Source: Sceloporus undulatus
Lineage: Eukaryota > Chordata > Lepidosauria > Squamata > Phrynosomatidae
Length of the DNA: 64,000 nucleotides
Reading direction: 5' to 3'
Assembly (NCBI RefSeq): GCF_019175285.1
Contig: NC_056527.1
Span: forward strand, 64,512,030-64,576,029
Shown: positions 37,601-51,200 of the stretch, one piece after another
Layout of the letters: each line of letters starts with the position of its first letter
How positions within the stretch are numbered: the stretch's first letter is position 1
Notes under the pieces: generated by a model
What the model saw: the letters and a program-made list of their open reading frames with translations, nothing else
Told to the model about the DNA's origin: nothing
Database searches by the model: none
Made by a program: the position numbers and the translations under genes

Positions 37601-39880
37601 ATAAATTTAGAAAGTGGAATATGCCCCATCAGGTTGTTTTTCCTGGCTGAAACATAGACCGTGTTCCCACTACGTTTAAATAAATCGATTCAGTCCAAGT
37701 GGGAACCAGGCAGATTCGAATCGGAATCAAATTTGGCCTGACTCCCACTGGCAGCCTGCCCTGGGGGAGGGCAGCTGGCATGGCCCAGCCTCTCCTGGCC
37801 CCATAATCCTCAGCTCAACTTCCTTACCGGCTTCTTTGGCTGCCGACCGGCTTCCCTGTGCCTTTTTTTAATTTCCCATAGCCAGGGAGGCTGGAAGGAG
37901 GTCGCAGAGAAGCTGGAAGCCTTGCCACCTGCTTCCTAGCTTTCCCCTGGCTTCTCTGTGACCTCCTTCTGGCCTCCCCAGCTGCAAGAAATTTTTAAAA
38001 AGGCAGCAGGGAACCCGGTCAGCAGCCAAAGAAGGTGGTAAGGAGGGTGGGCTGGGGATTTTGGGGCCAGGAGAGGTCAGAGACAGACTGGGCAATCAAG
38101 CTGCCCCTGCCACTTGCTGATTCCTGAACTAATTCCTGAAACCGGTGCAAACATAGTGTGAACTATGTTTTTCAGAACCGGTTTCAGGAATCAGTTCAGG
38201 AAACGGATTTTCCAGTAAGTGGGAATGGGCCCAGAAAAAAATTGGAGCGTACCATTGGGTTTGGAGGGGATTGTGGGAGTGCAGAGGCCACACTGTACCC
38301 CCAAAGGGCCATGTGATTCCCACCCCAGTTTTAGAGAGCTTCATGAAAGGCCTCTTTAAATTTTAACCCAGCAGTGTAGTTGTAGGTATGCATGCTCCCA
38401 GCTTGGCAAGTTTCTACATTTAGCCCCTTGCCCCTCACACATGACGAGGGTGTCCTTGCTGCGCGGCACTGAATAAACGGCATGCGTAATGATGACATCA
38501 CTGCTGCACGGCCTCCAAATGGAGTCATGCAGCAGCAACTTGCTCACGCCGCCGCCAGCTGTTTGCGGCGGTGCAAAAAGGAGCTGCATTTAACAGTCAT
38601 TTTTTTCTCGACTAGCCGCGTCACGTGATTTGGTTGCCGCAGCGTGACTATGCAGCAAAGAGAGGCAGTTCCCGGCTGCCTATTCCTGGCACTCTGTACC
38701 GCGCCTAAGGGTTTCCACACTAGTGCACACTTTCCTTAAAGCTTCACAGTAACAAAAGGCTGGAGATTTTCTCCTTGAGATCCTCCTTTCCAGGAATCTG
38801 TGATCAGGGAGAATTTAGGACTCTTCTCCTATGCGTGTGTGTGTGTGTGTATACCCAGACATTAGGCTTTTAGCAAAAAATGCCAGCGGGTTGGACTGGA
38901 TGGCCCTTGCGGTCTCTTGAGACCTAGCTTCTCCTCTGATCCAGAACTCTCTCCTAAGAGAGGCAAGGCCCCTCTCTCTTGTCCTTCCAATGACAGGCAA
39001 AAACTTTACATTCAGACAATTTGTGTCAATTGTCTGGTTTCTAGGAAAGGGCCTGTTACCAGTTGTTTGCTGTATTTTTCTCAGCGATGAGTGTTAGGAC
39101 TGTGTTATTAATTGTTTTAAACAGTTTTGTGTTTGAATTTCACTTTCTGTTCAGTGTTACTGCAAGCTACCTTGAGTCTCATGTTGGGGAGAACTGCAAC
39201 AAATAAATAAAATGTGGCAAAACAAAGCCTTGATGAAAGAATTAGTTTAAATAATGGGAAACAGGAGGTAAGAACAAAGAAAATGGAACAAGTGGTGAGT
39301 CAAGAGGAAAAAGCCTTAATTGCAGAGAGAGGGCTGGGGAAAAGGGCATGCCACCCGTATAATATGACTCATGTGGGCAAAGGCAACTAATAATAATATT
39401 TATTTATTTTTATTTATTTAACTGTTGGAGATAGGGCTGTGAGATTTCAGAAGAAGCTTGGAAAAAGGGCTGCTTGGTGAGAGAAACGAGAAGCGACAGC
39501 TGAGGAACTGCTTTCAAATTCTAGTTAAAGAATCACCTTTGTCAGCAACAACCACGGTTATCATTAGTCTTCACCTACTTCTTAACCTTAACTCTAGCAT
39601 GTGGAATTTGCACATAAAAGGAATCCTGGGGTGAGGAAACAAGAAATTGCAGAGCCTGTTTCTGTCATCTTAACCCTAAATAAAAGAGTGGGGGAAAACA
39701 GGGGGGCATTCACTAGCATTGGCTGTAGGGGAAAATGTTAAAATATAATAATTTTGTGTTAAAGGGTCTTCACCATCTGCAAAACAAGGCTGTGTGCCTT
39801 GGGTTGGTTTTAGACCCAGGCCTTTCAGAAAGGGAAAGACACTTGGCCCCACAAAAGAAAATCCTTAGTCTTTGACAAAG

Positions 39881-39948
<68 letters not shown>

Positions 39949-42900
39949 CTTTTTAAAAGATGTTTTATTCTTTTAATAACTTGATTGAGAGTTCCTGCAC
40001 AGCAGGGAGCTGGACTGGATGGCTCTTGTGGTCTCTTCCAACTCTACAATTCTATGATTCTATCACTCTCTAAATTGTATTTATTTTAGAAATGAGCAAT
40101 AGCTTTAATAAACATAACCTAATTACCTTGGATTCATTCCAAGTAATTACCTAAAAATGTTTGGTTAGAGCCATAGCAAAGCAGTGGTCTTTTTGCTCTG
40201 GAAGAGTTGAAGTGGTAGTTGTTGACAACCTAAAAGTTTAAGTTCCATTCCAGAATGCAGAGGTTGCACATGGGGAAATAACTGATTTGTATGTAACCCA
40301 AATATGAATTCCTTTTGGAAAGGTTGATTACTGAACTTGGATTTCTTTGCTAAACAAGCTTGATTGAATATACATAGCCTCTTGCACTGGATGATTGCTC
40401 TGATGCTAGAATTGCCATGATCCATCCTAACATTTTTGTTACTTTGTGAATATTCTCAGTGCTCCTGTTCTTGCTCACAATGCAAGATGAGGGTAATTTT
40501 AGACATAGTGTTAGTTTAAACTCTTCTGACAGCTTGGTTGTTGAGGTTGGTTTAAGTTTATTATGTATGGCCAGTTTAACTAAAGCAAAGATGGTCACTG
40601 GAGAATCAGCTTTCACTGATAGTTGGCTTGGACTGGTTTACTTGAGTACATTCCTTTACTTAAAGGGGAATAGCCTCAAGTGGAACACTTCAAATGATGA
40701 TGTTTCCATTAAAATAATTTTGGGAAGAAATGCTATTTTTCTTTTTAATTCAGTTTCGCATTTACTGTAGAATCCCTCTTTCATGCCATCCTGCCCCTCC
40801 TTTTCAATCTTCTCAATCCAATCTCTTCCACCTGGTGCATTTACATTTTATTTATCAGCTCCTGTTTCATGTGTGCATTAATAAGGGCAACAACATGAGC
40901 GTGTCCAGAGGAGAGTAACTAAAATGGTGAAAGGTCTGGAAACCATGCCCTACGAGGAACGACTTAGGGAGCTGGGGATGTTTAGCCTGGAGAAGAGAAG
41001 GTTAAGAGGTGATATGATAGCCCTGTTTAAATATCTGAAGGGATGTCATATTGAGGAGGGAGCAAGCTTGTTTTCTGCTGCTCCAGAGACTAGGACCTGG
41101 AGCAATGGATGCAAACTGCACGAAAAGAGATTCCACCTCAACATTAGGAGGAACTTCCTGACAATAAGGGCTGTTCGACAGTGGAACAAACTCCCTTGGA
41201 GTGTAGTGGAGTCTCCTTCCTTGGAGGTCTTCAAGCAGAGGCTGGATGGCCATCTGTCGGGGATGCTTTGATTGTGATTTCTTGTATGGCAGGGGGTTGA
41301 ACTGGATGGCCCTTGTGGTCTTTTCCAACTCTACGATTCTATGATTCTATGATTCTTGTGCAGAGAGGGAGGGAGAAAGAAAGAAGGAAAGAAAGAAAGA
41401 GAAACAATTGTTAAGGTAATTGTTGGAGAGGCAAAAGGTGCAGTGGCTGATATAGTGCTAACAGTCTATTGTTTTCAGTGGGCAGAAGGAAAAGATGATG
41501 GCTACATGTTCATCAAAGTTTGATGGAATTTCCAAAGCAAGTCCATGGTGTGATGGACAGTGGTAGACAATGTGAAGATGGTTCCAGTTCACAGATTCCT
41601 TATCCCAGCATAGAGAAAGAGTTGGCAATGGAAAATAGGTATGGTAACAAAGATACTGGTCGCAGCTTTTCAGACAAGAAGCAAAAATTAAAACAAAAAT
41701 GGAAACCCAAGTGCATTCAGTCTATTTATTTTTCTTCATGAAAAAAAAAGTTGTGCTGCCCAGATGAAAGATATTTCATTTAATTAAATCAAACAACTGA
41801 CCTTATCCAGAAACAGATTCTCCAAAATCTGCCTAATTGAATTATTTAGACCAGCTCATCAAATTGTTTGGTTTTAGCACGCAAATAATTCAGTCTTATT
41901 AAGTTTTTTTAAAGTTAAAAAAAAACACCTTCTGGATTATTTTTCTGGCCCTGGTGTTGCAAAACTTTTTTTTTTAAAAGGCTAAAAATTGTATGCATTG
42001 TAAATTATGATTTTGGCAATGCTGCTATTGCTTCTTGGTATTTCATATTAGAATATCAATGCATCTTTGAAAAATATCCGGTGTGATTTCGTAATGAAAA
42101 AAGTATTTGCCCTTTAGATTAGATTTAATCTAATGTCTTCTGCTGTTTTTGAAAGGTGATCTGCTATCCAGCTTCTGTTTTTGTAACTATGGCTAATGGA
42201 GACATTAATAAGATAGATATCTTCTTAGATATGCTGTTGCCTCATAAGAAAATAAATATTTCTTCACAACGAGTTTATTCACCAGATGTTAAAAGGTCAT
42301 AATCACTGGGGAAATGTTTAAAAAAGACTGTTTACATTTTTCGATGAAAATAAAAGGGTTAAGCAATATCTATTTTTGTCTAGCCTTTGGCAAAAACATA
42401 ACTAAACGTCACATCATCCCATGTGTTTTAGGTATAATTTACGTCTTACTGAGTTTTTTTTTAAATTTTGGATTTCCATTTTGGAAATATATTGTGTAAT
42501 TCTTATTTGTTAACATATACTATGATGTTCTCTTCTATTATTCTTTTCATAGCTAGGGACTGTAACAAACTTGAATCTGGTTTAATTATTACTGGAAAAG
42601 CAGTTGGTTGACCAAGTGAAATTCATGGACAAGTAGACAATCCTATTTAATTAAATGTAAGATAATATGGGTATTTCACCAGTATATAGATAAATATATA
42701 CTGGTAACAAAGTGGACCCTTACCTTATGTAGGGATCCATTCTGGACCCCCCACGTAAGGCGAAAAATGCATATGCTCGAGCCTCATTGAATATAATGGG
42801 GCTCATGCTCACGAGGGCACATGCACCATTTATTCTTTTGTTGTGCAGCTTCAGCATAGGGTAAAAGCTGCGTATAGTGTCCCTGCGTAAGATGCAGGCA

Positions 42901-45900
42901 CACTGTACTAATACAGTGTGCCCGCTCCATATGCTGGCGCACGATATGTGGCTTCCAGTTTACGCAGAATCTGCCCTGTAATTGAATGAATGGCATGTGT
43001 GCCCATGGCGCATGTGCACTGCGCCTCTGTGAGCACAAGTGCCATTCTATTGAATGGGCCTCGAGCTTATGCGGAATTTGCCTGGCGTTGGGGGGAGGGG
43101 GAACAGATCCCGTGCATAAGGAAAGGCTCCACTGTTTTTGATAAGCATCCCACACTTAATCAACGCATGACAGGTCCAAGAAAGTTGAATTACCTTTGTT
43201 AGAGAATGAGTTTAATGGTAATCACCAGTACAAATGATCCTCCACACATTGCATGACCAGGTGAAGGACATTTGGGCCATGAGTACTGACCCAACTGGTC
43301 CAATCAACACCTGCTCTATTTCCAGACTTCAAATAACAGAGGAAATTCACAATTAGCAAGAGAGCATCTCCTATTATTCCATTCATGAGATTCTAAGCAA
43401 TCACCTTGAAAGCCATTAGCCCGACAAAGAATTATTTCCAGAATTTGCATGTGGGAAAGCATTGTTTTCTGTATATAAAGAAGGTTTCTATAGTAGTTTA
43501 AAGTCTATATGTTGAAGAATTAAACTAGTACTTTATTCACAAATAGGCCCAAGAGGCAATGGAAAAGAGGCTGTATCTGTCAATTTCTCAAACGATGGAG
43601 AATTATGCATTTGACAACTGAAGGATACAAAAACTTTAGTTTATCTTGAAGAATTTAGAGGGCATGCACTTCTAAATTTGAAATAAACACCATACAGTTT
43701 GTTATTGTAAGCAAGTCGGGATGGTATGGGAATTAAAGCCGAATGAACTTTGAACAATACCCTCATGCTTTTGTTTCTTGTATTGATTTGCTCCTTTTCC
43801 AGTGTTTAATGAAACTGTACATCTGGTAATGTATATTGGCAGCAAGAGATAAACAACATTCCTGTTCTGGGAAGGAGCTAACTTGCTTGGCATGCAGCAG
43901 TGGATTTTAATATAGATGCTTTTTCTGAGGGTTACTAGAAACCAAATGTGCTTTGATATTTCTGATGATAAGCAGAATCAGTTTCTGATGTATGTGTATA
44001 AGAGGTGACCTGAAAAGCAGCTGAGAAGCATTCTTCCATCTTTTATGATGTATTTCAGGTGTTCCACCAATAAAATTTTCATTTTTTGGCCAAGTGTTAA
44101 GAATGGTTTTTATAAAGACCTTAGACAGAATTAAAAAAAAGGTCATGTTAAAGTTTGTTACACATTAACACCAAAGGAACAGTCCTTTATGCCAGAAAAG
44201 AAGGTAATTTTATTTATTGCTCAGCACCTAGACATCTAAGGATGTATATTTGGAGTCAGAATTGACTCCAAAGGGGTACAATAATTGTTAAGCATGTGTC
44301 GGAGAGAAAGTCCCCATTTGCTGACTGTGGGTGGTGTAGGTGACTGCCATTCTCCTGGCATCACAGGCTTCTTTCCAAGAGTCATCCTGACAAATAGGTT
44401 CCTGGTGTGGCCCTCTTAACCACCAGGCTATCAAGAACTGGTTGGCTGGATGATGGTGGGCCACCTCCGTGGGGACATTGAAGAAGAGGTATTCCTCTCC
44501 AATGTCCCCACAGACATTGTGGAACGGCCTACCAGACGAGATCCGTCAAATTACCAACTTAGAAAGCTTCAAGAAAGCTGTCAAGACAGATCTCTCCCGG
44601 CAGGACTTCCCGGAATGAAGTACTCGGCCATATAGCAACCACTCCCATATACCATGGACTCATTATGGACTATGTTTGGGTCTGCCCATTATTAATGTGT
44701 TTTTAATTGTTTATTATGACCCCATACAGACAGGCCAAAATAAAGCTGCTTCGGGCCACTTTGGGGGTATGCTGTTTAAATGATGCATGCGCCCTAAGAG
44801 TTCAGAAGCCATGCCAAAGCAACGATCCAGTCCTAAGGACTGGAGCACAGCTTTTGTGTAGCTTCCAGACTCTTAGGACACATGCATCATTTAAACAGTA
44901 TACCCCCAAAGTGGCCCGAAGCAGCTTTATTTTGGCCTGTCTGTATGGGGCCTATGTAATTTTTTTTAATCTTAACTAGTTTAATTCTTTTTTAAGGGGG
45001 GATATTATGTATATATTGTATGTTTTTAATATGCTATACGCTGCTTTGTTTTCACAAAAAGCGGGATATAAATAAAAGTTTTATTTATTTTTATATATCC
45101 TGTCTGCCCAAGAGAAATATGAGTTAGCTGGCTGTGTTTTCAGTATGTCTTTTGGAGATGGTCTCTTTTTAATACTAATTCTTGTCATTTCATACTCTTT
45201 ATATTCCCTCCTCCTCCTTTTTCTTCTTCAAGATTTGCTCTAAGGGCTTATACGAAGAAGCATCATGTGTCTAAAACAATCCCAAATAGACAGCTACCTA
45301 GATACATAGATATATGATATAAATATACACTAAGAATCCATTCTTAGTTTCATTATTTTTGTGCTACAGTTATGATAAGATTATAACCTAAAAAAAAAAT
45401 AGAATAAATATTTATTACTGGTCGTAGACCAGTACAAGAGAATTGGGAATGTTTCATCAAAAACATAAAGCTAAAATATAAATATGTTCAAAACATAAAA
45501 TTGATATAGAAAAAATATTAAAAACATTAATACATAGAGTACCCAACCATCTGTTTATAGAGCAATATTCATTAGGTCTGGTCTGACAAACACAGATGCT
45601 AGCAAAATAATAATCATAATAATAATAATAATATAGTTTTTATTTATATCTTCCCACCTCTCCCAATGGATCGAGGCAGGATCACAACAGAGTTAAAAAA
45701 CAGTTACCGTATTCCAACATTAGTTACTGCGCAATTAAAAACCACAGCTAAAAACAAAACATCAAGTGTAAGACATCAAACATCATCAATCAATCGCGGG
45801 GTCAGATGCTCTCGTTCCGTTCCAATGGTCTTCATAGGAGGTCAGGAGGGTATGCGTGGTGAAAGAGCTCTGTCTTTACTGCCTTCTTGAAAATTTCCAA

Positions 45901-48208
45901 AGATGTGACAAGACGAATCTCCTCTGGGAGTCTGTTCCATAGTCTAGGGGCAGCTATATTGAATGCTCTTTGGGAAGTGGAAACTTGTCTGGATGCTGAT
46001 ATCTCTAACAAGTTCTTCCCACTTGTTCTAAGAGTGCGGGGCGGATTGTATAGGGAGATGTGTTCCCGTAAGTAACCCGGGTCCAAGCCGTGTAGGGCTT
46101 TAAAGGTGATAACCAACACCTTGTACTGTGCCCAGAAGCTAATTGTGAGCCAGTGTAGATCTTTCAAGATAGGTGTTATACTGTATGGTCAAGTCTCAAA
46201 GAGCTAGTGACCAACCTGGCTGCCGCATTTTGTACTAGTTGAAGCTTCCGAACCTGGTACAAGGGTAGCCCCATGTAGAGCGCATTACAGAAATCAAGAT
46301 GAGAGATTATACCAGCAATAATGTTTGACATTATATGTTATACCAGGATTAATATCTGAAAGTATAAAACTGTCCTGTGCATCCTGGATGTTTATTCAAT
46401 AAGGGTGAAATGAGGCTAATGCAGATGTCTCTATAGTACAAACATTGGAGTAACACATGCTCCATTGTCTTTATATGACCAGACTCATAGAGACCTTATC
46501 TTGATTAACGAGGGATCTTTCTGTCTTCAAGGACAGCTGAGGGGAGAGCATGACATTGTGAGAGAATGAAGGCCCTCAAATTTTCAGGTGTTTCTAATTA
46601 ATTAAATATGCCATAGAGGAGGCGAAGTACTCACTAACTCACTCACTAATAATAAACGTTGGAATCTGAACTAGATCCGATTGAGACTCTGTGACTGCTA
46701 CATGTTATATGTTATATGACTTGATCATATCTGATATGGGCAGAAAGTCTGAAGAAAAGCTCAGGTGATGACATTTTATTTACCACTGCTTGTTTCCACA
46801 TACAGTCCGCCCTACCCATACGTGGGGGATCCATTCTGGACTCCCTCCCCAAGTATGGGGGGAAAAGCATATGCTCAAGCCCCATAGAAAATAATGGGGT
46901 GCGTGGTCGCAGCGGCACAGGGGTGCACGTCCCATTATTTCTGCCGGGGTTTGCCTTCCGCATAAGCTTAAAGCTGTAGAAGGCAAGCCCGCCTATAAGG
47001 AGGACCAACTGTAGGTTGGAAGTCATCACTGAAAGTTAGTGGGGCAAATCCAATGGGAATAAAAGATAGCCTAAACCAGTGAAATATGTTCATCCACATG
47101 ATATCCTCCGCTTTTGTAAAGCCTGACTCCAAATTGCAAAATAGCAATTGGAGACACATTATAGAACTAGAAATTTAGATTGTACCAATTCTAATGATCC
47201 TAAGTGGAAAAGGGCCCCAGCGGGCAGTATAAAGAAGTTTGCTATTGATTTGGGTTCAGTTAGTTTAAGAGCTGCAGATATATAGTATCCTCCTCTTGAC
47301 TTAAAGAATTTAAGAATGGCTGTTGTGCTCCACTGTGCATTAGCAACAACATAGTTCCCATGGGTTTTCCATGTACCAGTTCAATGGAAGACTGCCCCCA
47401 GATACTCAAAACAGCAGACCTGCTCAATCTTATGACCATCTATACTCCACAATTAACCCTTTGGTCTTTTGGCAAATGCCATGATTTTAGTTTTCTGATA
47501 ATTTAATTCTAACTGGTCTTTCTTGCAGTAGTGGATTGGTGCTTTCAGTGCCCTTTTGAGGCCAATAGGTGTTCTTGAAAGTATTGCTGCATCATCTGAA
47601 TAAAGCGGAATAGATATATACCTCACTGCCAGTTTAGGGAGAGAAACTTTGTGACCTAAAGGTGGCCCACAATTGCGTTAACATAGAATTGAAAAAAGAG
47701 TAGAGTGAATATACAGCTTAATATATATAAAGCAAGCTTAACACCCCTTTCAGTCTCAGTGACATTGGTAAGTGGGCCCTGAGGGTTACATCTCACTTTG
47801 AGTGAAGTTCCTTTGTACAACATGTGTATTAAATGGAGTAGTCATTGATTAATTTATTAGGCCTCCAATTTTCCCCACAATTTGGCTCAAGGCATAGAAT
47901 CAAATGCTGCTTTAAAGACTATATAGAGGTTGTATAGTGGGAGGAATAAGTTTCTATAAGATGAATGTTTGTATAGTTATAGTAACTGATTAGAAAAAAT
48001 TAAGCAATTAATACTAGAATGGCTTGTTTGTAAGGGTGACATTGCTTCATAAATAATCCCCTCTGATTATAAATAATCCTAAAATCCTGTGGGCGTAGCA
48101 TTCAAAAGAGATCCAGAACTGAACCAAGATGGAAAGGAAGCCTGAATTAAATAATCTGTGACTGTGCTTGCATTTATTTGACTGTATGTATGTATGTATG
48201 TATATATG

Positions 48209-48285
<77 letters not shown>

Positions 48286-51200
48286 TGCAGTAGCTATATA
48301 GAATAAGCTACTTTTCTGGAGTAGCCTATCTGGAATAAACTATTTTCCTTATACAGATTAAGAAATGACAGCTGTTTTCTAGAAGTAATTTTTCATTTTT
48401 GTACACTTGGCAGTACTATAGTTATGCTCATACAGTGCCTCACTTGGTTTTTCTCATAAAGTGCCTATGTTTCTTTGCTTGTTCGTAAATCTTTATTGAA
48501 GAAAGATGTTGCTTGGTCATAATAGATAAGTCTGATATGTGGCAGAACAAGACATCTGAAGGCGGTTCTTATTAATTTGTCATTAAACAGGGATATCCAG
48601 TTATCTGGATTAACTCTGTAGTGATACCCAGCATCTGTTTGTAGAAATACTGTATCTGCAAACACAAGATATACTTTTGTTGTATTGTAGTATAAAAGCA
48701 GCTCCTTGTGAAACTATTGGTATTTGTTGTATGTACTAGAGCATAAAACATGTGGGGGATGTTACCATTTGCTGCTTTGTACTTTAGTCCATGACTCTGA
48801 AGAGCGAGTTTCAATTCCCAGCTTTGCTATGAAACACACTGGGTGACCTTGGAGAAGTCATGCTCTCTGAGTCTCATAGGAAGACAGTGGCAAGCCTCTG
48901 AACAAATCTTGCGAAGAAAACCCTATAATAGGGTTGCCTTCGGGTCTCCTTAAACTGGAAATGACTTGAAGGCACACAGCTACAAGAACTTTAGTCCAAC
49001 CTTATTCAATGGGACATATTTCCAAACAAGAAAGCAAAAGGTAAAGGTGGGCAACTGTGGAAGGCAAGGAGGGCGCATTAGCCCCTTAGGAGAACATGGA
49101 GGGCCACGCCTCCAAAAACCTCAAACCAATACAAAACAAAACACATAAAAAACCCAGCAGCAATGCTCCAATATGCCTCTACGGGTATGAAGGCATTTTC
49201 ACCATGTTTTGGGTTTCAAAGGAAGCCTCTGCTGGATTTATACTGGCCCAAAAGGCCTGCAGAATGAGGAGAAATGCACTCCCATGGCTCCTAGTGGACA
49301 TTTTGGAGTATTTCGGCACAAAGAATGACCCCTGTGGGGCGGGAAGCCTCCAAGCATAGTGTGAATGCCCTCCACATCCCCTAAAGTGCATTTGGGGTAT
49401 TCTGGAGGGCAAGATATATATACTGTATGTACTCATGTATAAATCTATAAATTTTAGTAAAAAAATTGACCCCAAAAACAGAGATCGACTTATCCATGGG
49501 TCAATGTTAGTACTGTACTTTAACTCTTAACTTAAATAACTCTTATTTTAAAAAAGTAACCATGCACTGGTATAAGGCAACATATAGTCTGCCCTGAAAG
49601 CACTGACCTTCCTCTATTCTCTCATCCATTCAGCTTTTAGGATGAATGCAAGTTTTACCCTTGACTTATCTATGGGGCATATCAAAATCCATCATTTTGG
49701 CCCCAAAACTTGCCCTTGACTTATACATGACTTATCGACTTATAGTCGAGTGTATACAGTATGTATGCATGTGTGTGTGTATATATATTATGAAATTTTG
49801 ACCCCTGGGGCTCACAAAAATAGCCATATACAGCTTGTGTGCTGCACTTGATTTACCCCTCCTCTAAGTAGATATAATGATGCAGCCTAAAAGGAATGCA
49901 GGCAGAATGGACTAAGGTTTGTACTGTATTTGCATAAAGTCTCTATTTAATTACAAATCCATTCGATTGAAGTGGTGTAACAATCAATTGTGATGTATCC
50001 TTGTTCAGGATACTACATGAATTTCAGAATGGGAGACTTGATTGATGTCGGCCTCCTTTTTCATTTAGGGGGGTTCAGCCTTGCTTTATACGTAGCACCC
50101 TTGCTGAAGGACTAGCCAGTACTGTTCTGTATATTTTGTTTTAATTACCTGTCCTTCCGTTTTAAGGCTATGGACAAACTGGTCCAAAGTTTCAACGAGC
50201 CGGGTATGACTCTGTTGCAGCTGCCGCCTCTGGCCTCTTGCACATTACAGGGACTGAGGTACGTTATTACAAGTGCAGGAGAATGTTTCTGTTGTAATTT
50301 TAAAAAGTTTACTGTTGCACATGATGAGTAAAATTACATTATTTGTTGGATAAAAAGAGTCTTGGTATGCTTTAAGGCCACTTGAAGTCGAAAATGTTGC
50401 ATTTATTTGAAATTGGTTTCAATAAACCATTAGGCAACCTCTCCCCAACAAAAGACCTCACCAACTAACCTCAGCAATCCCCACAAGAACACCAAACCCT
50501 CCTAACATTTAAAATAGTAAAAAATTCACAGACTTGCACAAAATAAAGCTCAGGAATAAGCCAGCTCCCTAGTAGCAGAGCTCTGGTGCCACAGCGAACT
50601 ACAATCCCCAAAATTCCATAGTATTGAGCCATGGCAGTTGAAGTGGTGTCAAGTTGGATTATTTCTGCAGTGTGGATGCAGTCTTAGTGGTCTTAAGCAA
50701 GGCATTGTCTCTCAGCTTCAGTCTGCAGTATGGCAAATATTTTACAGAAGGTGTTGTAAACCTTTGATTCTCCAGATGTTTTGGACTTCAGTGCCCAGAA
50801 TCCCTAACCATTGACCATGTTAGCTTGGGACTTCTCAACATCTGAAAGACTAAATGCTGGCAATCCCTGCTTTACAGGATTGTTGGAAATATTATCTTTT
50901 TTTTTTTAATATACAGGAGTGTTTTAATAATATTTCATAGTAATATCTTCAGAAGATTTCAGTAGCTAGTCTTTGGCGTGTTACAGATGAGCACCCTAAG
51001 ACGGACTCAGTCATACTGAGTCCGTATGAAATGGCGGCGGCCGTTCCACATGGCTGCCGCCATCTTGACATAGCGGACGCTCTGTGTCTGCATGTCGCGC
51101 CCTGGATATGACACCGTGAGTGAGCGACTAGTGCCTCGCGGCGTCACATCCGGGGCCCAGGAAGGAGCGCAATTTTCACGCTCCTCCTTTGCTGCGTCCA

